Shown here: in pieces, positions 1 through 5,724 of the stretch
Layout: each line of letters begins with the position of its first letter
How positions within the stretch are numbered: the stretch's first letter is position 1
IMG/VR virus record: IMGVR_UViG_3300027770_000162
Span: 1 to 33,919 of that record
Origin: a virus
Direction: 5' to 3' (one strand)
Length of the DNA stretch: 33,919 nucleotides
Program-made: the position numbers and the translations under genes
The notes under the pieces: model-generated
What the model was told of the DNA's origin: nothing
Seen by the model: only the letters and a program-made list of their open reading frames with translations
Databases searched by the model: none

Positions 1-1
1 G

Positions 2-91
2 TGGACTGACAGCCCCGGCCTCGCCGAGTGGCGTCACGGCTACGACCTTGAGGACGCCGCCCGCCGCGACTACGTCCTCGCGCAGCGGTAG
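2..91 (+). CDS. C-terminal end of a truncated gene, function unknown
   Basis: An open frame enters from the left edge and ends at a TAG at 89-91, giving 29 visible residues of charged, helix-like sequence (it contains EWRHGYDLEDAARRDY). The start lies outside the window, so no family can be named. It is on the same strand as the small genes that follow. The alternative is that the frame is open by chance, because it is short and the local GC content is high. Confidence 0.4.
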   Translation, partial: WTDSPGLAEWRHGYDLEDAARRDYVLAQR

Positions 92-171
92 CCGGTTACC
101 GCTTAACCCAAAGGCTCAATAAACTCATGGTCGGCATTCCGCCGCACCATCAACCTGAAGGAGACCACCCC

Positions 172-219
172 ATGACCACCACCGACACCACCACGGTCGA
201 CCTCCGCGCCGACGACTAG
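172..219 (+). CDS. 15-residue Thr/Asp-rich micro-ORF
   Basis: A 15-codon frame (MTTTDTTTVDLRADD) starts 8 bases after a strong GAAGGAG ribosome-binding site at 157-163. The leader before it carries CACCATCAACC (145-155), part of the motif seen before the next three genes. An in-frame ATG at 127 would give 30 residues, but it lacks a comparable ribosome-binding site. The stop is followed 9 bases later by the hairpin at 229-254. It may be a real micro-protein or a leader peptide; nothing in the sequence decides this. Confidence 0.4.
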   Translation: MTTTDTTTVDLRADD

Positions 220-228
220 GCTCTATAG

Positions 229-254
229 GGCGCTCAGGCCACAATCTGAGCGCC
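229..254 (+). terminator. Perfect 9-bp hairpin, terminator-like, no U-tract
   Basis: GGCGCTCAG (229-237) pairs perfectly with CTGAGCGCC (246-254) around an 8-base loop. No T-run follows, so it may be a weak or factor-assisted terminator or an RNA processing or stability element. It is the first of three hairpins that each precede a conserved leader. Confidence 0.55.
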
Positions 255-258
255 TCAG

Positions 259-303
259 TAGACCCTACCATCAACCATCAACCACTCAAACGAGGACGCC
301 ACT
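259..303 (+). promoter_or_regulatory. Repeated early leader, copy 1
   Basis: TAGACCCTACCATCAAC (259-275) followed by GAGGACGCCACT and the ATG at 304. The same block occurs at 539-575 and 925-960, each time just after a hairpin and ending at a start codon. GAGG (292-295) is the ribosome-binding site. Whether the upstream core is a promoter, a translation enhancer or a protein-binding site cannot be told from the sequence. Confidence 0.6.
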
Positions 304-501
304 ATGAACATCACTATGATCGACCTTGGCTATTGCTGGGCTGACAGTTTCGCGGGCGATGTGCGCGCCGTCCCCTACAAGGGGCGATGGGCGATGGCCG
401 TTCGTTGCGCTGGGGGCACTTGGCAGTATTCCAAGCCTATAGGCAAGCGCACGGCCTTGGACCTTGCCGAGCGGGCGCTACCCTACGTTTACGCCATCTA
501 G
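304..501 (+). CDS. Small hypothetical early protein (65 aa)
   Basis: This 65-residue protein begins MNITMIDLGYCWADSF and contains aromatic, basic stretches such as YKGRWAMAV. I recognise no family. It looks like a compact single-domain early protein rather than a membrane protein, because no hydrophobic segment is long enough. The start is set by GAGG at 292-295. The gene lies between two hairpins (229-254 and 512-535) and has its own copy of the repeated leader, so it may be an independent expression unit. Small early phage proteins in such positions often act on the host, but no target is visible here. Confidence 0.65.
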   Translation: MNITMIDLGYCWADSFAGDVRAVPYKGRWAMAVRCAGGTWQYSKPIGKRTALDLAERALPYVYAI

Positions 502-511
502 GTTCTAGCAG

Positions 512-535
512 CTACCCACAGTCCGCTGTGGGTAG
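512..535 (+). terminator. Perfect 10-bp hairpin with tetraloop, terminator-like
   Basis: CTACCCACAG (512-521) pairs perfectly with CTGTGGGTAG (526-535) around the loop TCCG. It starts 10 bases after the stop of the 304-501 gene and is followed directly by the next leader copy. Only a short TGTT follows, so strong intrinsic termination is uncertain. Confidence 0.6.
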
Positions 536-538
536 TGT

Positions 539-575
539 TAGACCCTACCATCAACCACCAACAGGAAACGCCACA
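539..575 (+). promoter_or_regulatory. Repeated early leader, copy 2
   Basis: TAGACCCTACCATCAAC (539-555) matches copy 1 exactly over 17 bases and is followed by ACAGGAAACGCCACA and the ATG at 576. AGGAAA is the ribosome-binding site. The final 15 bases before the ATG are identical to those of copy 3. Confidence 0.6.
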
Positions 576-884
576 ATGTCCTACGCCACCCGCCTAGCCA
601 ACGTCGTCACCCGCGCCATGAGCGCAGAGCAAGCCGCCAAGGCGGTTTATGGCGAGCTTCGTAACATCGCCGCCGAAGAAGGCTGTAACCCCGACAAGGA
701 GGTCATGATCCGCGCGCCCGGCGAAGCTCGCCACTACAGCGACGACACCTGCTGGTGTGTCGCGTATGAGGCTGGCGACTATGAATGGGCTATCGGAGCG
801 TCATTCGCCCTGTGTGACGCGCTGGGCAAGATTGTTGAGCCTTATTATAGCTTCGACTTGTGTTTCTATCCCTCAGAGGACTAG
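576..884 (+). CDS. Hypothetical early protein (102 aa)
   Basis: A 102-residue protein beginning MSYATRLANVVTRAMSAEQA. The start at 576 is chosen over an upstream in-frame start at 387 because that extension would overlap the preceding gene, while 576 has AGGAAACGCCACA before it. The first half looks helical (AEQAAKAVYGELRNIAAEEG). The second half is rich in aromatic and acidic residues, with CWCVAYEAGDYEWAIG and a tail ending FDLCFYPSED. It has three cysteines but no zinc-binding spacing. I do not recognise the family. It sits in its own hairpin-leader cassette. Confidence 0.7.
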   Translation: MSYATRLANVVTRAMSAEQAAKAVYGELRNIAAEEGCNPDKEVMIRAPGEARHYSDDTCWCVAYEAGDYEWAIGASFALCDALGKIVEPYYSFDLCFYPSED

Positions 885-894
885 GTTTTGAGCC

Positions 895-919
895 GGAGCC
901 GCCTCACTGGGGCGGCTCC
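895..919 (+). terminator. Perfect 9-bp GC-rich hairpin, terminator-like
   Basis: GGAGCCGCC (895-903) pairs perfectly with GGCGGCTCC (911-919) around a 7-base loop. It lies 10 bases after the stop of the 576-884 gene and just before leader copy 3. No T-run follows. Confidence 0.6.
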
Positions 920-924
920 CACTC

Positions 925-960
925 TAACCCTACCATCAACAGGAAACAGGAAACGCCACA
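925..960 (+). promoter_or_regulatory. Repeated early leader, copy 3
   Basis: TAACCCTACCATCAAC (925-940) followed by a duplicated AGGAAAC unit (941-947 and 948-954) and CGCCACA before the ATG at 961. Compared with copies 1 and 2 it lacks one G in the core and carries the extra ribosome-binding unit. Confidence 0.6.
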
Positions 961-1059
961 ATGACTGACCTAATCATCACAATAGCCCTAGGGACCGCCC
1001 TAGCGGCCCTCTATGCCCTAACAGCGCCCTTATGGGCATGGGTAGCGAGCAAGCTCTAA
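961..1059 (+). CDS. 32-residue single-pass membrane micro-protein
   Basis: The frame encodes 32 residues, almost wholly one hydrophobic segment (it contains IITIALGTALAALYAL) ending WAWVASKL. That fits a single transmembrane helix with a short basic tail. The start has the duplicated AGGAAAC ribosome-binding site of leader copy 3. The stop TAA shares its last A with the ATG of the next gene (TAATG), so translation is probably coupled. Its role is unknown; a tiny early inner-membrane protein could act in superinfection exclusion, but that is a guess. Confidence 0.6.
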   Translation: MTDLIITIALGTALAALYALTAPLWAWVASKL

Positions 1060-1466
1060 TGCGCCCCACATACGAAACCCCAAGCGATACCGAACGCGAA
1101 CGCAACACAGCCGAACGTGTAGCTACCGCTTGGGGTTACGATGTGCGAAAGCTGAAGGCCTTTTATGCTTACGATTATGCCCTGTTCAGCGGCGAGACGC
1201 TGGAGGCTTTTGTTGAAATAAAGGTCAGAACGCGGACCTTCGAGACTTATTGGTTATCACTTGCTAAATGGTCGGCCATGAATAGCTTAGTCCAGAGCGC
1301 CCACGTTCCCGGCTTATTCGTGGTCGCATGGCCGGGGCGAACCATGTTCACAACCGTATCGAATAGGCCCCTTCGCGTATTACTAGGCGGACGCACCGAT
1401 AGAGGCGACGCCAGCGACACCGAACCGCTTATCGAAATCCCATTAACCGAATTTCAGGACATTTAG
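1059..1466 (+). CDS. Putative PD-(D/E)XK-type nuclease-like protein (135 aa)
   Basis: A 135-residue protein starting MRPTYETPSD, with the start set by the TAATG overlap with the preceding micro-gene. The pattern E19, D39 (AYDYAL) and FVEIK (E53, K55), followed by a helix with SLAKW, fits the PD-(D/E)XK or VRR-NUC-like nuclease core: a catalytic acid, then E-x-K on the next strand. Small phage proteins of this kind are common in early regions and are usually unnamed. Substrate and activity are unknown. The fold is inferred from the motif only and could be an inactive relative. Confidence 0.55.
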   Translation: MRPTYETPSDTERERNTAERVATAWGYDVRKLKAFYAYDYALFSGETLEAFVEIKVRTRTFETYWLSLAKWSAMNSLVQSAHVPGLFVVAWPGRTMFTTVSNRPLRVLLGGRTDRGDASDTEPLIEIPLTEFQDI

Positions 1467-1469
1467 CCA

Positions 1470-1781
1470 ATGGCCGACATCCTCCCCTTCCCCTATCGCG
1501 CGTCAAAACTGGCCTATTTGCCAGAGCCGGATTATTTCGTCGCCATACTGGCTGAGGCTTTGGTACTGGAAACCGCGCACAACCTAGCGCCCGATGATGA
1601 GGAAATACTGCATCGCCTAATGACCGCCCGCGAGCTGCTTATCGCGCTCCAACCAGCCACCATCCCAAAACCCTTTCCCGTCCACCGCTTCCGCCCGTTC
1701 CTGAATACGTTGCGCGAGGCGGAAACCACAGACGAGATAGAGGCCGCAATTTGGGCGGCGAGACAGGAGATGGAACCGTGA
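1470..1781 (+). CDS. Hypothetical protein (103 aa)
   Basis: A 103-residue acidic, mainly helical-looking protein starting MADILPFPYRASKLAYLPEP, 3 bases after the preceding stop. It has a hydrophobic helix (FVAILAEALVLETA), a Pro-rich linker (ATIPKPFPVHRFRP) and a C-terminal acidic helix (TDEIEAAIWAARQEMEP). No family is recognised. Its end overlaps the GTG start of the next gene (GTGA), so it belongs to the coupled early operon. Confidence 0.6.
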   Translation: MADILPFPYRASKLAYLPEPDYFVAILAEALVLETAHNLAPDDEEILHRLMTARELLIALQPATIPKPFPVHRFRPFLNTLREAETTDEIEAAIWAARQEMEP

Positions 1782-1990
1782 GCAAGCTCGCCACCCTCTC
1801 ATCATATGCCCCCGTGAGCGCAGAAGCCCGCGCGACCTACGCCGCGTTGCAGGGCCTGACGACTGAGGTTGGCCGCGTGTTCGCTGCGAACCACACCACG
1901 GCGGCGGCGCGGAAGCGGGCGGTCGAATTGCTGTATCGGATAGAACGTCTGGCGATAACCGCTAGGATGGAATTGAGAGGATCACGATGA
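1778..1990 (+). CDS. Small helical hypothetical protein (70 aa)
   Basis: A 70-residue protein with a GTG start at 1778 that overlaps the previous stop (GTGA). It reads as two or three amphipathic helices (ARATYAALQGLTTEVGRVF, then RKRAVELLYRIERLAITARM) with a basic end. An earlier in-frame ATG at 1751 would overlap the previous gene by 31 bases and is less likely. It ends in an ATGA overlap with the next gene. Family unknown. Confidence 0.6.
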   Translation: MSKLATLSSYAPVSAEARATYAALQGLTTEVGRVFAANHTTAAARKRAVELLYRIERLAITARMELRGSR

Positions 1991-2205
1991 TTACTTTTGA
2001 CAAAATAATCGCCCTTAAAGCCGCGCCGGCGGTGCGGTGGGGGATGAGCCGCGCAAAGATGTGGAAGCTCCACGACAAGGTTATGGCCCGCGACCAGAGC
2101 GGCTGTTGGGCTTGCGAGGAGCAAGAGTATGCGCCGGTCCTGATTGTGGTCGACGGAGAAGAACGATTGATCTGCGAGGCTTGCGCCAGCGAGCTAGAGC
2201 CATGA
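1987..2205 (+). CDS. Small zinc-ribbon-like protein (72 aa)
   Basis: A 72-residue protein with two CxxC pairs, C40-W-A-C43 and C63-E-A-C66, spaced 19 residues apart around a predicted beta hairpin (VLIVVDGEERLI). This is a classic four-cysteine zinc-ribbon arrangement. The N-terminal half is basic and helical. Start and stop are both joined to neighbours by ATGA overlaps. Such proteins may bind DNA, RNA polymerase or other proteins; no partner can be named. Confidence 0.6.
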   Translation: MITFDKIIALKAAPAVRWGMSRAKMWKLHDKVMARDQSGCWACEEQEYAPVLIVVDGEERLICEACASELEP

Positions 2206-2339
2206 AATCCCAAGCCGTTCAACACGCGACAACGTGCCGCTGCGGCGCTAGATTGTTCAAGGGCTCCCACGCGGTATGGGACGCTCAAACCAAGACGTTC
2301 TTTAATTGCACCCTTTGCCGCCCAAGAGAGGAACGATGA
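2202..2339 (+). CDS. Small zinc-finger-like protein (45 aa)
   Basis: A 45-residue protein with C12-R-C14 and C36-T-L-C39, enough to bind one zinc ion, with basic residues throughout. The start at 2202 is fixed by an ATGA overlap with the preceding zinc-ribbon gene, and the stop overlaps the next start. The two consecutive tiny zinc proteins are probably translated together. No family recognised. Confidence 0.55.
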   Translation: MKSQAVQHATTCRCGARLFKGSHAVWDAQTKTFFNCTLCRPREER

Positions 2340-2557
2340 AAAAACCCTACACAAAAGAGCAACGCAAAGAGGGCTGTGCTAAGGGCGGACGCAATGGCCG
2401 GGGCGAAAGCCAACTAAGGTCTATCAGGGGCCTGCCTAAGACACCTGAGTTTATCCATGCCTATTATGTCGCCATAGGCCGCGCCGCCGGTCGCACACAC
2501 ACAGCCAAACGTCTAGCGAGGGAGAAAGCGCGTGAAGAACAATCCGATTCCGAATGA
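2336..2557 (+). CDS. Small basic hypothetical protein (73 aa)
   Basis: A 73-residue, strongly basic protein starting MKKPYTKEQRKEGCAKGGRN, with a C-terminal charged helix (AKRLAREKAREEQSDSE). The charge suggests nucleic-acid binding, but there is no recognisable motif. The start is in an ATGA overlap with the previous gene. Its last 26 bases overlap the GTG start of gcrA, so it is probably translationally coupled to it. Confidence 0.6.
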   Translation: MKKPYTKEQRKEGCAKGGRNGRGESQLRSIRGLPKTPEFIHAYYVAIGRAAGRTHTAKRLAREKAREEQSDSE

Positions 2558-3047
2558 GGGCTGGAGTGACGAGCGCGTTGTTAAGCTAATTAACCTGTTT
2601 AACGCGGGTTTGTCTGCCTCTCAGATAGCCCGAAACATGGGCATTGGAAGCCGGAACGCGGTCATAGGCAAGCTGCGTAGGCTTCGCCGTGATGGCTTTG
2701 TCGGAGCCGCCCTGAATCCGCCGCACAAGCCTATAGCTGCCACGGCGCGGCCTAAAGTCTGGCACTTGGCGCGCAACCTCAAAGCCCGTCGCGTCCCGCC
2801 ACCTAAGCCAATCGTTTATGAAAAGCCCACTTCGGAAGTTGCCTTGGCCCTAGCCGACATAAGGCCAAACCAGTGCCGATTTATCGAGGGGGATTACCGC
2901 TTAGGCGACATGGCCGAGGCTATGATGTGCGGCGCTCAGGCCCCGAAAGGCAAATCCTATTGCGGCCACCATCAAGCGATAACTTCATATGCCCCTAAAA
3001 AGGGCGAGTCGTTCAACCGAATGGTTTTGTATTTTGGCGCTAGATAG
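2532..3047 (+). CDS. gcrA: GcrA-family cell-cycle regulator, phage-encoded
   Basis: A 171-residue protein with the GcrA layout and about the usual family length. At residues 11-52 is a helix-turn-helix with W11, DERVVKL, LSASQIARNMG and RNAVIGKLRRL, close to the family signature. A Pro/Lys-rich linker (about 60-105) follows. The C-terminal part has CRFIEGD, MCGAQAP and SYCGHH, matching the cysteine-rich end of GcrA. Host GcrA binds sigma-70 RNA polymerase and activates promoters carrying methylated GANTC sites. A phage copy could redirect host cell-cycle transcription or drive phage promoters. The start is GTG, overlapping the preceding gene by 26 bases. Its end overlaps the convergent primase gene by 8 bases. 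Confidence 0.85.
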   Translation: MKNNPIPNEGWSDERVVKLINLFNAGLSASQIARNMGIGSRNAVIGKLRRLRRDGFVGAALNPPHKPIAATARPKVWHLARNLKARRVPPPKPIVYEKPTSEVALALADIRPNQCRFIEGDYRLGDMAEAMMCGAQAPKGKSYCGHHQAITSYAPKKGESFNRMVLYFGAR

Positions 3048-4938
3048 TGTGAGGCGACAAGGCCCATACTGAGCCGCCAAGTGATCGTATCTGACGGGCG
3101 GCTTCCAGCTTGTTAATAGCCTCACGCAGTCCCTTCCGGGCTGTCGTGGGGTTGTGGCTTAATTCAGCCGTCATCTTCCGCAAATCATCCTCAGACTTAG
3201 GCCCGTCGCTCAGTGCGCGAATGACTGCGCCATCGTACTTGCTAGTGCGGCCCAGCTCTGAAGGCCCTTTGCCACATTCGGCCACAAGGCTGCTAATCTC
3301 CTCGTCATCCTCATCGACGCCCAAAACGATGTGCCGCATATCAAAATAAAGGTCGTCGATCTTGTCGCTGTCCTTTTGTTTGATGACCGACAGTCTAGCC
3401 GTGCGCTCGTCGCCTTCTGGCCGAAACACCCCAAGGATATAATCTAGGTTGCCGATCAGGGCCGACGATCCACGCGGGCGCTCTGAGACTGTGTGGCCTG
3501 AGTGATGCACGATGATTACGGAGGTGTTGAACTCAGCCCGCAATTCGCTGTTGATGGACCTCAGATAAGCTGAAATGTCGCTGCTATCATTCTCAACGCC
3601 CGCGAACGTCTGCGCCAGCGTGTCGATAATGACTAGGGCAGGACTTACTGGCATTTTCGAGATCGAGTTACGCAGCACTTCCATGCTGTGTTCTTCGGAC
3701 AGGATCAACGGCGTGATGCACACGAAGACATTCTTTGCCCGCTCTAGGCCGTGGTGCCGGTGCCAAGCCTGAACGCGGCGGAATATCCCGGCCCCGCCTT
3801 CAGCGGCGACAATCAGGACCGCCCCGGCTTCTGTTCGCCGCCCCGTCCAGTCCAAGCCGTGTGCAACGTGCAAGGCAAGGTCTAGGCTGATGAACGACTT
3901 GTAGGTACCAGAGCCACCGAACACCATCCCCAGCGCGTCGCGTGGGATCAGGCCCTTGACCAGCCAGTTAACATTCAATGTTCGAGCCTCCAGCTCATCC
4001 AAGGTCAGGACAACGCTTTCATCATCCGGCCCCGCCTCTGGTGCGAACTTATCAGCGCCTTTTACCATGCGTTGAAGGTCATGCCCAAAGCGGGCTTCCC
4101 AGCGCGACAATTCCGGCCCTTCATCAGGCTTGATAGCCAGCATCAGGGCGCGGATCATGGACAGCGCGCCGTCCTTGTCCATGCCGCGAGAAACCATCGC
4201 CGCGCTGATTTTCAGCAGCGGGTCATGGTAGCTACGCTCTGCAAGGTCGGGATTGATAAGCTGCTTGAAGGCTTCGACACCATCCATCTTGGGATTGGTG
4301 AACTTCACTTCTTGCAGCGGCGGGTTCTTGGCCCATTCCCGTGCGTCTGCCAAGTCGATGCCAAACGATGCGGCTGCGTCCTCAAGCGAGTAGACAAGCT
4401 GGCCGTCAAAGTGATGCAGCTTTGAAACAAAGCCACTAGCCGTTTTCTTCGTGTTGCAACCGTTAGGAAGCCGCCCGTAACGCACTGGGTTGTTGCCGCT
4501 GGCGTCGGCGTTGATAATGCCACGCGAGGCCATGTAGGAAAGCACAATGTCGATCAGCGGGCCGTTTGCCGTATCGGGATCATCAGGATCGAGGAACACG
4601 CCAATCTGATAGTTCCCGGCGCTTGTTTCGAGAATGTAGGACGTTGGCCCCATCAGTGAGCCGGGGTCTGCATCGTCGGCCAGTAGCACGGCAAGGCGCT
4701 TGAACAGGCTCTTGGCCCGCTTGGGCACATCTGGCGTGTTCATTACGCCGACAGAGTAGAAATTGTTATTTTCGGCGCGGGAGTTTATAAACGCCGCCTG
4801 TAAAGGCTTCGCGGTCCACTGTTGACCGGCCCATGCCCCGGCTGCGGGATCGTTTGGGTCACTGGCAAAGGATGCCGTCCAGCCGTAATTGTTTTGCAGC
4901 TTACCGTAAGCGGCAAGCAGGAAGTCTGAATTGTTCAT
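3040..4938 (-). CDS. RepB-like primase / RecA-type ATPase fusion (replication protein)
   Basis: A 632-residue multidomain protein. Residues 1-200 resemble the RepB-like archaeo-eukaryotic primase domain seen in phages and plasmids: an acidic DDADPGS around 88-94, SYILETSAGNYQ at about 100-111, then YGRLPNGCNTK near 154-164. Residues 320-545 form a RecA-like ATPase with Walker A GGSGTYKS (341-348), Walker B VIIDT (436-440), a VIIVHHSGH sensor-like strand and RGSSAL. The last 65 residues look like a winged helix. This is a typical primase-helicase or RepA-like replication initiator. It lies 22 bases after the repressor-like gene, with AAGG before the ATG, so both share a leftward transcript. 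It is alone in running against the surrounding plus-strand genes. Confidence 0.75.
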   Translation of the reverse strand: MNNSDFLLAAYGKLQNNYGWTASFASDPNDPAAGAWAGQQWTAKPLQAAFINSRAENNNFYSVGVMNTPDVPKRAKSLFKRLAVLLADDADPGSLMGPTSYILETSAGNYQIGVFLDPDDPDTANGPLIDIVLSYMASRGIINADASGNNPVRYGRLPNGCNTKKTASGFVSKLHHFDGQLVYSLEDAAASFGIDLADAREWAKNPPLQEVKFTNPKMDGVEAFKQLINPDLAERSYHDPLLKISAAMVSRGMDKDGALSMIRALMLAIKPDEGPELSRWEARFGHDLQRMVKGADKFAPEAGPDDESVVLTLDELEARTLNVNWLVKGLIPRDALGMVFGGSGTYKSFISLDLALHVAHGLDWTGRRTEAGAVLIVAAEGGAGIFRRVQAWHRHHGLERAKNVFVCITPLILSEEHSMEVLRNSISKMPVSPALVIIDTLAQTFAGVENDSSDISAYLRSINSELRAEFNTSVIIVHHSGHTVSERPRGSSALIGNLDYILGVFRPEGDERTARLSVIKQKDSDKIDDLYFDMRHIVLGVDEDDEEISSLVAECGKGPSELGRTSKYDGAVIRALSDGPKSEDDLRKMTAELSHNPTTARKGLREAINKLEAARQIRSLGGSVWALSPHTI

Positions 4939-4960
4939 GGCGCAGCCTTGTGGCGTCAGG

Positions 4961-5194
4961 CTAAAGGACTATTCCAGAAAGAGCGGTCAGGGTAATTTTT
5001 ATGCCGTGCGCGCGGCCATAGATCAGCAGGGCCTTCCAGTGCGCTGTAGGGATAACGCCGCCGCCGCCGTCCTTTGACATCCATCGGCTTACAGCGCCAA
5101 GGGTTATGCCGCAGATTTTTGCCGTTTGCGTCACGCCACCAAAAGACGTAACGATGCTATAGGCGGGCTCACAGCGGCCCTTAATGTTAGCCAT
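4961..5194 (-). CDS. Cro/CI-like helix-turn-helix repressor (carph-isopro type)
   Basis: A 77-residue DNA-binding protein starting MANIKGRCEP. The helix-turn-helix reads FGGVTQTAKICGITLGAVSRW, followed by IPTAHWKALL, the pattern of small Cro-like proteins sometimes called carph-isopro domains. The ATG at 5194, with AAGGAAAAA before it, is preferred to an upstream TTG at 5236. Divergent from the recombination operon and just upstream of the primase gene, it is well placed to control both directions by binding 5195-5345. It has no peptidase domain, so it resembles Cro more than a LexA-type CI repressor. Confidence 0.7.
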   Translation of the reverse strand: MANIKGRCEPAYSIVTSFGGVTQTAKICGITLGAVSRWMSKDGGGGVIPTAHWKALLIYGRAHGIKITLTALSGIVL

Positions 5195-5224
5195 TTTGAT
5201 TTTTCCTTGAGGCGAAGCAGCCAC

Positions 5225-5248
5225 GCTAATCCACAAAAAAAGATTAGC
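5225..5248. promoter_or_regulatory. Perfect 7-bp inverted repeat, candidate operator or leader hairpin
   Basis: GCTAATC (5225-5231) and GATTAGC (5242-5248) form a perfect dyad with a 10-base A-rich spacer. It lies 31 bases upstream of the repressor-like ATG at 5194. The dyad could be an operator for that protein or a hairpin in its own leader. Confidence 0.45.
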
Positions 5249-5291
5249 AACCGTAAAGTTTCCGAAAAATCATATTGCGCCTAAAACAAAT

Positions 5292-5304
5292 AGGTGATCT
5301 ACCT
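5292..5304. promoter_or_regulatory. AGGT-ACCT imperfect palindrome, candidate operator
   Basis: AGGTGATCTACCT is a 13-base near-palindrome with AGGT and ACCT half-sites, located 42 bases before the start of the rightward operon. A related arrangement occurs in the hairpin at 7892-7910. It could be a binding site for the small repressor-like protein; this is inference from position. Confidence 0.35.
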
Positions 5305-5345
5305 GATTTGCCCGATTGCGGGTCGCCACAAACAGGAACCAAACG

Positions 5346-5723
5346 ATGAAAAGCCTAGAAACTCTTGCTGCTGACTGGATTGAGGCCAAGCGCCTTGAAC
5401 GTCAGGCCAACGTCCAGCGCCTCGCCATTGAGGAAGAAATGCTGGAGCAGATCAAGCCCAACAAGGAAGGTCGCACGACGACGCACCTTGATACCGGCTT
5501 CAAGATTGTCAGCACTGCCAAGACGACGTTCAAGGCCGACGTTGAGGCTCTGAACGACCTTACCCACGACTGGGATCAGGCTCTCGTGCCGATCAAGATT
5601 AAGTTCGAGTTGGACGATACCAAGCTGAAGGCAATTCGGGACGAGTACCCGAAGCTGTGGCTTGAGATTGCCCCGGTGATCGACTCCAAGCCCGCCAAGA
5701 CGCACATTACGGTGGAGCTGTAG
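5346..5723 (+). CDS. Hypothetical protein of the recombination operon (125 aa)
   Basis: A 125-residue protein starting MKSLETLAADWIEAKRLERQ, with an N-terminal charged helix (about 1-40) and then a mixed alpha/beta part (THLDTGFKIVSTAKTTF, IKIKFELDDTKLKAI). The ATG at 5346 has CAGGAACC before it and is chosen over an upstream in-frame ATG at 5316. Similar small proteins commonly precede Sak4-type ATPase genes in phages, so a role in DNA replication or recombination is likely by context, but no catalytic motif is seen. It is the first gene of the rightward operon, with one base between its stop and the next start. Confidence 0.65.
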   Translation: MKSLETLAADWIEAKRLERQANVQRLAIEEEMLEQIKPNKEGRTTTHLDTGFKIVSTAKTTFKADVEALNDLTHDWDQALVPIKIKFELDDTKLKAIRDEYPKLWLEIAPVIDSKPAKTHITVEL

Positions 5724-5724
5724 G

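Larger units (their letters stand above)
5195..5345. promoter_or_regulatory. Divergent control region (switch) between repressor and recombination operon
   Basis: These 151 bases separate two divergent operons and are the most AT-rich noncoding stretch noticed. They hold two dyads (5225-5248 and 5292-5304) and a short TTTCCGAAA palindrome. Promoters for both directions must lie here or nearby, but no clear -35/-10 pair is visible by eye; TTGCGC at 5274-5279 is a weak rightward -35 candidate. No GANTC site occurs in the interval, so direct action of methylation-dependent GcrA here is not supported. Confidence 0.5.

Noticed and set aside
208-232. T7-like promoter (TATAGGG at 224-230)
   Set aside because: Only the TATAGGG core matches; the upstream bases agree with the T7 consensus at about half the positions, and no single-subunit RNA polymerase gene is in the window.
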